From NCBI GenBank assembly GCA_002914805.1, contig JXTB01000005.1, forward strand, positions 1,752,940-1,816,939: a stretch of 64,000 nt of DNA, in the 5' to 3' direction. Below are positions 38,181 to 48,165 of this stretch, piece by piece. The stretch is from Parasponia andersonii (Eukaryota > Streptophyta > Magnoliopsida > Rosales > Cannabaceae). The position numbers were made by a program, and so were the translations under genes. Numbering within the stretch: position 1 is the stretch's first letter; the number at the start of each line of letters is the position of its first letter. A model generated the notes under the pieces. That model ran no database searches. It was not told the DNA's origin and worked only from the letters and a program-made list of their open reading frames with translations.

Positions 38181-39176
38181 TTTTGAATTAAACTAACTAT
38201 GCAGGAACTTTCCATTACTAAAACATTTTCAAGCAAGGTAACTGTTTTTCCTACTGGAGATTTTATGCTCACCTCTCTACCTTCTTTTCTCAAGTGGTGT
38301 TTAGTATGACTTTGGTGATCAAGAGGATTAAGAGGCTATCCTTTGACTGTAGTTCACTGTCTTGATAATGTTAGAAGCATGGTTTGTTATGGTGTTTGGG
38401 TTATGTGGAATTGATTTACCATTGAACTGAGATTTCTACTTTCATTTTTGTCTGTGAACTTTATGTATGCCATATTAGTACCTGGTACTTGTTGTGGATA
38501 ATGATGATGTTTAGACTTAAAATTTGATTTATATTTTTTAATTATCATTTAATTTATATTTAATAGTGTATACAAATTATGGGAGAGATTCACTAGATGA
38601 GATTTTGAATATTTTATTTAAATTGACTGTTTTACTAAATTGAATCTTTTAAGACGTTTTCAAAATAAATTAAAAAATTTCCCATCTTAGTAAAATTCTC
38701 CTTCTGTTATTAGCTCAAATTTTAGGTCATGATAAGAAATACAAAGATATATAGTTCCTAAATGAATGAAAAAATCACTCATAAGACTCAGAAGTTCATG
38801 ATAAATAAATTATTTGCTAAAACACTAGAACTGAAAAAATATTGTTTTCACCAAAATCTTACTCGAGTGTTTTTCGTATGGCAGGCAAGACAAGATCATG
38901 ATAAGCTTCTGTGCACCAAAGTTTTGAAGTGACAAAAAGCTCCGTTCGAGATTTGATGAGCCCGAGGGAGAGAGCTTCGGAAATGGCTTCTCCTAGAGGC
39001 TGCTCGGTCTGGTATATGGCGGCCGTATCAAAGTGTCGATATCCAAGCTTGATTGCGTGAAGAATGGCTTCTTTAGTTGTTTCGGAGCTAACGAACGGAT
39101 ATGTAGCTGTTCCAAAGCCTAAAACGGGTATAGCTTTGTCTGTTAACCCCATCTTCAACTCTGAAATGTTTCTCAT
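30699..39176 (-). CDS. Aldo-keto reductase, AKR4-like (copy 2), with a 7-kb first intron
   Basis: NAD(P)H-dependent aldo-keto reductase, closest in motifs to the plant chalcone reductase / codeinone reductase-like group; substrate unknown. Exons on the - strand: 38863-39176, 31665-31905, 31055-31237 and 30699-30923, GT-AG, 963 nt, 320 residues, phases identical to copy 1. The tetrad is intact: D50 and Y55 ([15 protein letters not shown]), K85 (FVTSKLWC), H118 (DLYLIHWP). [36 protein letters not shown] and [13 protein letters not shown] follow. The tail [14 protein letters not shown] resembles copy 3 and chalcone reductases. Loop [13 protein letters not shown] in exon 3 is longer than in the paralogues. 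Intron 1 (31906-38862) holds a Ty3-type element. The ORF is intact, but splicing of so long an intron is unproven. Confidence 0.88.
30979..31008. repeat. (CT)n microsatellite in intron 3 of AKR copy 2
   Basis: About 28 bp of CT repeats; intronic. Confidence 0.85.
33042..35322 (+). repeat. 5' LTR of the Ty3-type element (2281 bp)
   Basis: From 33514 onward it aligns with 36612-38734 in order. The 5' portion, including the pyrimidine-rich block, has no partner because the 3' LTR is truncated. Confidence 0.85.
33255..33400 (+). repeat. Long polypyrimidine and CA tract inside the 5' LTR
   Basis: Almost pure C/T from 33255, then CACACACGCGCGTGCACACACA (about 33340-33370, an alternating purine-pyrimidine stretch) and more CT. 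The Arg/Glu-repeat frame on the - strand is an artefact of it. Confidence 0.9.
35330..35341 (+). promoter_or_regulatory. Primer binding site of the Ty3-type element
   Basis: TAGTATCAGAGC begins 8 bp after the 5' LTR and matches the Met-tRNA primer site at 11 of 12 positions. Confidence 0.8.
35455..36605 (+). pseudogene. Ty3-type gag remnant
   Basis: A possible start reads [10 protein letters not shown] at 35455. Retrotransposon gag-domain pieces appear in shifted frames: WLREMKRYF (about 35690), [23 protein letters not shown] (35820-35880), [20 protein letters not shown] (35886-35945) and [21 protein letters not shown] knuckle-like [12 protein letters not shown] lies at about 36268-36303, with its first cysteines lost. 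Multiple stops; no protease, RT or integrase follows. Confidence 0.7.
37879..38099 (+). mobile_element. MITE (221 bp) within the 3' LTR
   Basis: Bounded by terminal inverted repeats: left CCAATCCAGTAAGTATTTTT, right (reverse complement) CCAATCCAATACCTATTTTT. Absent from the matching place in the 5' LTR, which gives an empty-site comparison. A second copy in opposite orientation lies at about 39979-40141. It sits in TA/CA microsatellite, so the target duplication is unreadable. Confidence 0.75.
38103..38178. repeat. (CA)n(TA)n compound microsatellite
   Basis: About 24 bp of CA followed by about 52 bp of TA, beside the MITE. Confidence 0.92.
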
Positions 39177-39800
39177 GATTTATCCTCTCCGATCTAATTA
39201 AAAGCTGCTAATATATAATAAGCTCTGTATATATGAAACTGTGAAAGATGTATATTATATGACAGTATATATAATGTATGAACATTAAGAAGTATTTGAT
39301 TAAATCGCATGACATAGTATTCGGAATCATTTTGCAGCCGCCTGGTTTAAATATTCTTATGTAACATCGATCTTGAAGTCCAATATGTGTATGTTTTGTC
39401 ATTACTGTATAGTGTATAACACATGCGTGCAAATACATGTCCAATTATAAAGAACAATGTTCAAAAGAAAAAAAAATATGATTCGATACAAATTTTGCAT
39501 TTTTAAGGCGTCACGAGTTTGTAACCCTTATAACAGTAAAATTACCGTTTTAACCTTCCCTACTATTGACAATATAGTTTCAGTTTTCCACTTATCAGTT
39601 TACGCACATCTAAATAATACGTATGTTAAAATAAATACTAGTAGCGGCCAACCAAAATATTGTTCAATAATGCTATGAATGATGGATACATAGAATGATG
39701 CAACATATGGTCGTACATATACTTCAACAGTATGATATCGTTATCACTAATCTTTGTTCCTTATTTTTGGCATAAATTCGTCTTTCAATTCATTGTATAT

Positions 39801-39846
<46 letters not shown>

Positions 39847-39961
39847 ATGTGAATATGGATAGATATTGTGTGTGGTGTGGTGTGTTTTCTCCTTCAATGT
39901 GGCAGGACTTACTACGAAGAAATCCATGTTTATTTAGTTCTTTCTAATTCATGACATATAG

Positions 39962-39978
39962 NNNNNNNNNNNNNNNNN
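39962..39978. other. Assembly gap (17 N)
   Basis: Seventeen N bases. The right flank begins inside a MITE copy, so the gap hides the left part of that element. Confidence 0.98.
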
Positions 39979-40141
39979 ATCTAATGGTGATCCAATAGTT
40001 ATAATGAAGTGCATGAAAAGATGTGCATCATTAATGCTCTTTCTCTCTCTTACTTTTTACAAAAAAAAAATGTGCATGCTAAATTTTCATTAGCCAAATT
40101 GATATTTATACATTGCTAAAAAAAAAAATACCTACTGAAGC
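39979..40141 (-). mobile_element. MITE copy 2, cut by the assembly gap
   Basis: Reverse-complement match to 37879-38099 from GGTGATCCAATAG through TGAAAAGATGTGCATCATTA and AAATTTTCATTAGCC to AATACCTACTGAAG. About 60 bp expected at the left end are missing and fall in the N run. Confidence 0.7.
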
Positions 40142-41150
40142 CCATATATATATATATATATATATGTGTAATATATGAAGTCAATTAATTAACTACGCCA
40201 TATAGGATATGCTCTACTCTGTTTATGAAGTAAGGGTAGCATAGGTAAAATTTAAAAAAAAAATTCTTTGAAATATTTATTTTCTGGTGAATAATGGAGA
40301 TTCTCTGTCACCAACTCTTATTAATTACTGTCCCTACATTAAAATTTGCCACCATATAAACTTAGAACACAATAAGTAACAAAAAAGGGGAAAAATTAAC
40401 GCTGTAAAGGTTAAAGTAAAACCCTTCAGAAACTGTTAAGGTCAAAATTCACACCCCTCGTGTTAAGGTCAAAATTTGCACTATTTATTTTATTATTTAC
40501 CTGGCCTTCTAAATGTATTTATGTTTTATGATGTTTTTATATTTCAGAAAACAGATAATTATTCATTATAATCATCATGATATTTATATTTCAAATCAGA
40601 TCTTATTTAGTGAGTATTTCACTAGTACAACTTGATTTCTAGAAATAATATTTGTTTAACCATTTATTTATTATGACATTATCTAATGAGGTATGCCTTA
40701 GCCTACAAATATATGGTACTATTTTATTAGTTCACGACTAACTACCTAAGATAAAAGTGAATTGAGTTTTAAATTTTTTTCAATTTTCCTTTAACTGAAT
40801 AAACTATAGACCATAATTTGCAAACTTTTAAGTTAAAAGAAAACTAATACGAAGCAAACTATGTATCAAATATCGAATTAAATAGTTTGTAATAAAGTAA
40901 AGAGTGTAGAAATAAAGAAAATATAAACTCAATTTTTACTATATTTGTCATACATGATGATTAACCTATGTCCTCGGCTCTAGGTGACCTACTTGGAGCA
41001 TCCAATAGCAAATCAAGAATGTAGGCTTGACCGATTCTTTTACAAATGGAGTGAATTATTCTTAGGACTCACCCAAACTTTTATATTAATAGTCTTGATT
41101 TCGGCTATATCATATCTAACCTTAGATTATTTAGACTCTTATGACAATCT

Positions 41151-41480
41151 CATATGCACTGGTTATTTAGACAATCGTGCCAACCTAACCACTCACGGTT
41201 TATTTAGACTCTAATGCCAACTTCTTATAAAGCATACTGTTTTGATACTGGTGCCAATCTTACCTATACTCAAATAGTTTTTCAATAAACAAGAGTGAAG
41301 AAACTCAAGAACTCTCATATGCACTGGTTATTTAGACAATTGTGCTAACCTAACCACTCATGGGTTATTTAGACTCCAATACCAACTTCTCATAAACTGT
41401 ACTATTTTGATAATGGTGCCAATCTTACCTATACTCAAATAGTTTTTCAATAAACAAGAGTGAAGAAACTCAAGAACTCT
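41151..41480. repeat. 165-bp tandem duplication
   Basis: Units 41151-41315 and 41316-41480 begin CATATGCACTGGTTATTTAG and end AAACTCAAGAACTCT; they differ at few positions. The neighbouring upstream sequence contains further partial copies of the TTATTTAGACTC word. Confidence 0.92.
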
Positions 41481-42334
41481 CTTCACAAAAATAATAAATA
41501 CAGTTTAAATTTAGGAGATTTGGGAACAAAGCACAAATGAATACTTAAAGATTAGTTTAATATGATTTGAAAGTTAAATAAATATAAACATAAGCTCTGA
41601 CACTTTAAAAGTAGTTGGATATCAATTTATGTTCATGCTAAAGTGCTAGATACCATCAAATGAGGCTCTATATAGATATCCATAAAAACTAACCATTTAT
41701 AGATATTATTGTGTTCTTTGCTGCAAATATGGTCGACCAAATTTATAGTCGTTGGAGATGTCCTTGCTGATAGGCTTCCATCGGTCATATTTTTGCCTAA
41801 AAGCAAAATATAGTTGACCAAATTTATTTCTGGAAAATTGAAAAATGGTCGGAAGCAATTTTTTTTATAATCTTTTTGGCATTTTTCAACTTTAGGTTTT
41901 CTTTATGGCATTCTCACCATTATAATTTATCTATTCATTCTTCTACTCTTATTCTTATTCTTTTGCAGGGATTAAGAACTCTTACGGCTTGATCTCTTGA
42001 TAGATATGCAAGCAGTGTTATGAGTGCAACTCAATTAAATAACTAACTTTCCCTTCCTCTTTAGATGCAAAATTACGAGTAGTCATGGACTCCTAATAAA
42101 TTTTGATTGTAGATTTTTAGCTCTATAATGAAAAATCCCAAATGGTTCATAGAGATTCTTCTACATAAAAAAAACTCTGGGGAATTAAGTAATGAAGTCT
42201 TCAAAAGGTCACTTCTAGATCCTTAAAGGCTTTCATAGCATGATAACATTAATAAAAAACATCTAGGCAAGTAGCAAAGAGAAGAAAGAATTTAGTGATC
42301 AAGAAACAGCATATGAGTGTAGATAATATGTGTG
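41481..42334. other. Intergenic AT-rich DNA
   Basis: A pair of GACCAAATTTAT words (41734 and 41815) and GGTCGGAAGC suggest a decayed transposon end. No gene seen. Confidence 0.35.
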
Positions 42335-43090
42335 TTTTACTTGAGAGAAAATAAGGCTAATGAGGACTTGAATTGAAAATCTTTTAGTAGAATCAGAGAA
42401 AAGAATAAGAAAGGGAGAGATAAGGAGGAAAAGCTTTTAGTTAATATTGTACTAATAATTGAACTTATAATATAGATTTGAATAATAGAGAGTCTTCTAC
42501 TATGCTCCACAACTTGCAAACCAATAACTAGTTTAAAAGTATTAAATTTGTTGAACAAAATTCTAACAACTATAATAGTATAAGCTTGGATTGTATATCT
42601 AATATTCCTCTCCTGTGACATGATAGAAAACTAAGTTTCAACTTGTCCATAGGAGAGCAACATTGAGTAATAAGAAGTGGTTTCTTGAGAATATCAGTAA
42701 CTTGAGGATCAGTGGAACATATCAAAGATCAAGTGCCTTTTTATAGCAATCTTGTCACAAATGAAACAAAGATCGATATTCTTTGTACGAGAATGAAAGA
42801 CGAGGTTCAAGGCAAAGAAACCACTTCTAAGGTGATAAAACTACAGAATGGGACATTGTTGTAGTTTTATGGAGATTAGAGTCAAATAAGTTAAGTAGTT
42901 ATAGGAAATAATGAACTTGTTTCGAAGATCTGGACGCAGAGGTGAGGTAAATTTCAGCATCTAGACATTTGATGAAAATACAATTATTAGAATTAATAAA
43001 GGAACTGATCAAGCATCCTATCACAGATCGAGGAGCATTTCTAATGCACGAGAGCTTGACAGAGCTATCTCAATGGCGTAGGGTTCAATT
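42335..43090 (-). mobile_element. Decayed Ty1/copia 3' end (RNase H tail plus LTR)
   Basis: 42600-42850 parallels the copia 3' coding region at 58.17-58.40 kb: both carry, in the same order, a CTTGTCCA word, GAGAATATCAGTA, a word for the conserved HIEVD-like motif and the site following it. 42335-42600 would be the LTR. Heavily mutated; no open frame. Confidence 0.45.
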
Positions 43091-43197
43091 GCCTTGTATT
43101 TAACTAGTTTTGCATAAAATATGACTAGATTGTGATATTTTGGAAACACTTTGAATTATGATGATTTGAATAGATTTAATTAAAGTGTGATAATTTT

Positions 43198-43199
<2 letters not shown>

Positions 43200-43240
<41 letters not shown>
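43200..43240. repeat. (TA)n microsatellite
   Basis: About 40 bp of TA. Confidence 0.9.
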
Positions 43241-43243
<3 letters not shown>

Positions 43244-43530
43244 TTGAATGCTTTGGACAATTTTGGAAATCTCATATTCATACATGTTTATTTTGTGTTC
43301 ATTAAATGTGTTGCCATTATGCTACAGGATTTTTTAGGGCCTAAAAGTGGTTTTAAATGAAAACTAGTGCATGTTTTAAAACTAACACAAATTAGATAGT
43401 TGTTTTATAAACTTTTTATATCATAGAATCACAAATGAACATCATGGGCTTTATAGGTGGCTCTTTTCCCTATAATTAGTGCAAAGTCCTTAAACCTATG
43501 CTATGTATTTTGATTACCACCCTTTATGGT

Positions 43531-44010
43531 AAGTGTCGGCATTAGGTTACTCTTCCTGGTGATCTTGGATATGCGTGAGATCATGTTAGGTACTTAGTAT
43601 ACCATTTGTGAGTGTCTTGGATCAGGTTACTCTTCCTAGTGATCTTGGGTATGCGTGAGATCAAGTTAGGTACTTAGTACATCATTTGTGAGTGTCTTGG
43701 ATCAGGTTACTCATCCTGGTGATCTTGGGTATGCGTGAGATCATGTTAGGTACTTAGTATACCATTTGTGAGTGTCTTGGATCAGGTTACTCTTCCCAGT
43801 GATCTTGGGTATGTGTGAGATCATGTTAGATACTTAGTATACCATTTGTGAGTGTTTTGGATCAGGTTACTCTTTTCAGTGATCTTGGGTATGTGTGAGA
43901 TCATGTTAGGTACATAGTACACCATTTGTGAGTGTCTTGGATCAGGTTAATCTTCCTGGTGATCTTGGATATGCTTGAGATCATGTTAGATACTTAGTAC
44001 ACCATTTGTG
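43531..44010. repeat. 80-bp minisatellite, six units
   Basis: Exactly 80-bp units from 43531; units 2-6 start AGTGTCTTGGATC or AGTGTTTTGGATC and end ACCATTTGTG or ATCATTTGTG. A 15-bp partial seventh unit follows to about 44025. Units differ at a handful of positions with no spacing variation. The flanks (TAAACCTATGC..TTTTGATTACC upstream, CTCAGGTGGTAAA downstream) resemble parts of the Ty3-type LTR at 34.49-34.89 kb, so the array may have expanded within a solo LTR. Non-coding. Confidence 0.95.
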
Positions 44011-44025
44011 AGTGTCTTGGATCCA

Positions 44026-44900
44026 TTGTGAGAAAATGAGAGCTTATGATACTGGATAATTTATGTTATATGCAGTGTAATATTTATCCAAAAGTTTCAA
44101 ATATATATGTATAGATGACCAATATTTGGGTTATATATATGTTTTCGAACTATTTCTGAAACACTAACCTTGTAGGTGTTCAGAACTCAGAAGGTTTTCA
44201 ACAAGTTAATTTGATTCTTATTGAACATTATATACTCATTCTCCCTATTTCCTCTCCTCAGGTGGTAAACATGGTTAGAATATTATTGTTACTTAGTAAT
44301 TTGAAGAATTGGAACAAGAGTTGATGTCAATTTTTATTTGGATTCAATATAAATTTTTAAACATTGAACCCAAATAATTACGTAATATTATCTCTAAAAA
44401 TTTATATGCCATATTAGATATTGTGTAATGGTGATCGATGATGATATTAATATTTAATAAAATACTTTATTGGTTGACAACATTAATAATTTTTATTTGA
44501 TTATTTGTTATTTATTTGATCCTAATAAATTTCATGTTATAAATTTTGGTCATTTATGCCCCATTATTGTGTATGTGGTATTTATAATTATATTATAGAA
44601 ACATCATAAAGATATCATATGACTAATAATGAGTAATTGAGTAATACAAAATTAATTCTGTAAAGAGTTCATAATACAGAATTTCTCCAGTGAAGGATTC
44701 ATATATGGAGATAATATGGTTTTTATTTCATTATTTCTAAATTAAAGAGTTCACATTGTGCAGATAAAAGAAGAGGTATTTTATTATGCTATAGGGTAGA
44801 GTGTTGTTTATTTCCATGTAATTGATGAATTATTCAATCATCAAAGTATGACTTTAAATAGAAACTGATATAGGATATGATCAAAAATTAGAAAGAGAAT
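44026..44900. other. Repeat-rich, probably LTR-derived
   Basis: AT-rich; no coding region. The order of short words is similar to the 3' half of the Ty3-type LTR but is strongly diverged. Confidence 0.3.
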
Positions 44901-46509
44901 AGGTAAAAAAACAAATATGATCAGAAATTAGAAAAGAATAGATAAAAAATAAAAGGTGACAGAACTTAAGCAGAAATAGAGAAATTGGAAGTAAAGTAAT
45001 AGAATTAGACAAGAATTTAAGAAGAATCAGAACAATAAAGAGAAAAAATATTAACGATTCAAGAGTCATTCATTCATTATCTGAAAAATAATTACATAGT
45101 TGACCTAGTTATAGACAGGTAATTGGATACAAGTAAGAAACTAACAAAGTCTAGAAACTGATAAAACCTTAAAACTACTTATTCAAAATTAAAACAAACC
45201 TAATAATTAAAATAAAACCTTATAATTAATAGTAATAATAATCTCCTAATATACCCTATTCTTTGCTTGCATCATTCTTTCAGGATTCAAGAACTCGACT
45301 CTGGCAAATTAAACTTAAATACATCATAAGTTAATAATATGAAGCTTAGGAAAAATCTGCGAGTAAAATTATGGATGTTTGATGATAATGTAAGATCTAG
45401 ACTCTTCACATTTATTCCACTTTCTCTGGAACACAAGATTGATCTAAACACCATGCTTCTCAAAAAATTCTCTCACATTAAAAAGTAGTCCAAGAGTCAT
45501 ATTAGAAAGAAAATCAAATAAAACTACTTTTGATCCAAGTTTGGGAATTTGATATGTAGATTGACTAGAAACAATAGGTAAAGAAATAGAATCACTAGGT
45601 TGAGAGGCTACGATAGGCTCAGCAAGAGTTGAATGTTATTCTACAATAGGCTCATTAGGGTGGTGAGTTTGTATGTCACATACACTACTAGTTTTCATGC
45701 CTTGGCAATATTAACTTATATGGTCCAGTTAGGATCTAATGTTGACTAAATTTTTGGCAATCTGAGATTTATAATCTGGAACAAACTCAGGTTGGCTATT
45801 ATTATTTGTAACATATATAATATGGTTAGCACGAGGTTGGATGACACAAGGAACTTGAGATTGACTAATATGAGAGATTACATATCCTAAGGGAACAAAG
45901 TTAACTAAAGTGGAGAATGTTTGCTTTCGATAATAGAGTAAAGGGAATTTTTCTTTAATCTCAGCCTACAAAGACTTATAATTTATGCAATTAAAGTCTT
46001 ATAATAATTTATGCCAATAATATTTAGCAGAACTAACCAGTCATATCTAACCAACAAAATGAATACATCTTTCGTCATCAAAATCATGCCGTTAAAAAAA
46101 ATCGTCTGAACAACTCATCCATTCCAAAAATATATGAGTATGGACAACCATCATTTTAACAAACTTATTTAGGTCATCCACTGTATTATTGAGGTGAATA
46201 AGACTCATAGGTATATCGGGTAACAAGATGGATTATGCTGAAATTGTTGAGAATAATTAGAGTTTTGAAAATTTATGTTCAATATATTAGTATGGATGAA
46301 AATACATATCAGTCAATTTTCTATGAGACCAATTTCCAAGGACAAAAACCTTTACCAGACACGGGGTAGAAGTATCAGAGAAGTCTTCAATTCTAAGGTC
46401 ACTGTGTAGTTTAGCCAAATAGGCGTAGATAAGAAAAAGTCTCCAAACCAGGGGCTGTGTGCAAAAGTAGAAAACCTGAGGATGATTCTTTAGTGAGTTG
46501 TCTTACAAA

Positions 46510-46612
46510 ATCTACTGAGTTGACTCCCTGTAGTCATTGAGTTGACCTGTTGAGTTCACCGAGTTAACTCACTAAGTTGGGTGAGTTGACTAACTTAGTT
46601 GGTGTGAGTCGG
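46510..46612. repeat. Clustered GAGTTGAC/GAGTTAAC words
   Basis: Repeated TGAGTTGAC and related words. They contain the WRKY W-box core TTGAC, but lie in transposon-like sequence and not beside a gene. Confidence 0.6.
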
Positions 46613-47302
46613 ATTTTTATGCCAGATCCTTAAAGATCATATCGATTTGTGGATTGTCGGCTGGAAGATAACGTAGACTGGGGTTTCCAACAAAGAACAA
46701 TGGAGTTAGGCTTGAAACATAGTGGCGAGTCACGGCAAACACGATATGAGGTTGCAATGGTTTGTGCATGCCTAATATTGGCTGGAACTTGGTTAGTGTC
46801 GACGGAGATTTTGTCAACAATAAATTTGAAAAAATTACAAAATATGGCTTGTGTGTGAAAAGGGTTAATTATCAAAATAAATAAAGAAACAAAAATTTTA
46901 TAGTAGTTCAGCCCCAAAAAAGATGAGCCAATATCCACTGTTTTTTTTACTATTTTCTGGAGAATTACAAGAGCTCAAAATTACAATTGTTGTTCGGAAA
47001 GAAGAAGCAAGAGTCTAAAAAGTTCCCAAAAGATTTAAAAGATAAAATATCAGAGATATCCCAAAAAGATCCAAAGATCCCTACTGAAACATTGAACTCT
47101 CTTTATATAGGTGAGGATAGCTCAATGTTTCCCAATTGTGAGAATGGGTAACTATATAATCGGAAAAAACAATTCGAGTAGCAATATAACTGGTTAATAA
47201 CTTAAATGAGATGACTAGTCGATCTTTAAAGAGAAACTTTTGTTTCGCTTTCTTTGTAGGTTACCCGTTTGATGAAGGTTAGTCTAGTTTCCTTTTCATT
47301 CT

Positions 47303-47414
47303 GGTCGCACTTAACTCGTTCAGAGGAGGTCGCACTAACTTATGCGGTGGAGGTCGCACTTAACTCTTTCGGAAGAGGTCGCACTAACTTATGCGGTGGA
47401 GGTCACACTTAATC
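47303..47414. repeat. 24/25-bp subrepeats in 49-bp tandem units
   Basis: Five GGTCGCACT(T)AACT-headed subunits of 24-25 bp; two full 49-bp units (47303-47351, 47352-47400) plus a partial one. Probably a promoter-type (U3) repeat of the nested element. Confidence 0.85.
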
Positions 47415-48165
47415 TTACTCATACGACCTGACACGTTCACTTGGTCAACTTTTACCTTTTTGGTATTGACCAACACATAAGATTTTAGACCGCACAACAG
47501 TTAGGACGTTTTGTCAGAAAGCTGGAGGGTTAAGAAAGGAACTGATGGCTCATCAGCGGTAACAAGGGTGGTTGGAGAAGTCAGACAGAGATCAGTGTAA
47601 CGACAATGGTTGATGCGTTAATATTGGCGGCAGACGGGGGTAGCTGTGGTGGAATTTGCCGAAGCAGGTGGTGGCTTTTGGGCTTTGGGAAAGATCCTAG
47701 ATCCTTTCTTTTTCTTTTTTTCTTCTTTTTTTTTTTCTCATGCAGAGATTAAAAGAAAAACTTCTAACACCATAAAGCAAACTTAAACTCAAGGATTGGG
47801 GGGAAAAAATGAGTGCCAAGCAGAGAAAATTGAACCTAATTTGGTACCAAATTGACAAAAATTAGAGAAAGAACAGATAGAAAAGCATGGGTGATAAAAT
47901 TTAGATAAAAATTGATGAACTGGTAGAAAAATAATTGAACTACCTAAGAATTTAAAAAATAATCAAAACAATCAGGAGGGATAAAATACTAATGATCCAA
48001 TAATATTCATTGTCTTAAAACCTGACCTATTTATAAATTAGTTATTATAGACAACTAAGGAGCTAGAAAAATTGTAGAAGTTGATAAAACTAAAAACTAG
48101 TTACTTAAAGTTAAAATAAACCTAATAATTAAAATATAACTAATTATAATAATGATTCATAGATT

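Larger units (their letters stand above)
33042..38734 (+). mobile_element. Deleted Ty3-type LTR retrotransposon in intron 1 of AKR copy 2
   Basis: The 5' LTR starts TGTGAAAACCCG at 33042 and ends TTGTGACA at 35322 (2281 bp). The 3' LTR copy ends CATGATA at 38734. A perfect 5-bp target duplication AGAAA flanks it (33037-33041 and 38735-38739). The interior keeps a primer site and gag only; pol is missing, and the 3' LTR lacks about 470 bp at its start. A single internal deletion from gag into the 3' LTR explains both. Element orientation (+) is opposite to the host gene. Confidence 0.88.
36612..38734 (+). repeat. 3' LTR of the Ty3-type element, 5'-truncated and carrying a MITE
   Basis: Homology to the 5' LTR starts near AGTGACCTGCCGCC (36616), corresponding to about 33514. 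It is some 300 bp longer than the matching part of the 5' LTR because of the MITE and expanded TA/CA repeats (37820-38180). Confidence 0.85.
39177..41150. other. Intergenic, upstream of AKR copy 2
   Basis: Promoter region of AKR copy 2; a TATATA lies at 39228-39233, about 52 nt from the ATG (weak TATA candidate). Holds a TA microsatellite (39807-39844), the N gap and a MITE copy. No coding region is supportable. Confidence 0.45.
44925..48165 (-). mobile_element. Decayed LTR retrotransposon, possibly with a nested element
   Basis: Two direct repeats of roughly 300 bp, about 44925-45245 and 47860-48165, share ATCAAAACAATCAGGAG-type, CATTCATTATCTGAAA-type and AAACCTAATAATTAAAATA words. On the - strand, TTTGGTACCAAATTAGGTTC next to the second repeat is a degenerate copia primer site. 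The interior has no readable pol. 46860-47500 looks like a separate insertion. Borders are approximate. Confidence 0.45.

Noticed and set aside
29337..43240. TA-rich tracts as origins or matrix attachment sites
   Set aside because: Simple (TA)n microsatellites; no further evidence.
43531..44010. CRISPR-like regular repeats
   Set aside because: Units are contiguous without unique spacers and the genome is a plant; it is a minisatellite.
46510..46612. Cluster of W-box cores (TTGAC) as a WRKY-controlled promoter
   Set aside because: Not upstream of any gene and embedded in a transposon remnant; the motif is short and the cluster comes from a repeat.
46630..46938. 102-aa frame on the - strand and the 69-aa frame opposite
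   Set aside because: No recognisable domain, and lies inside a decayed LTR element.
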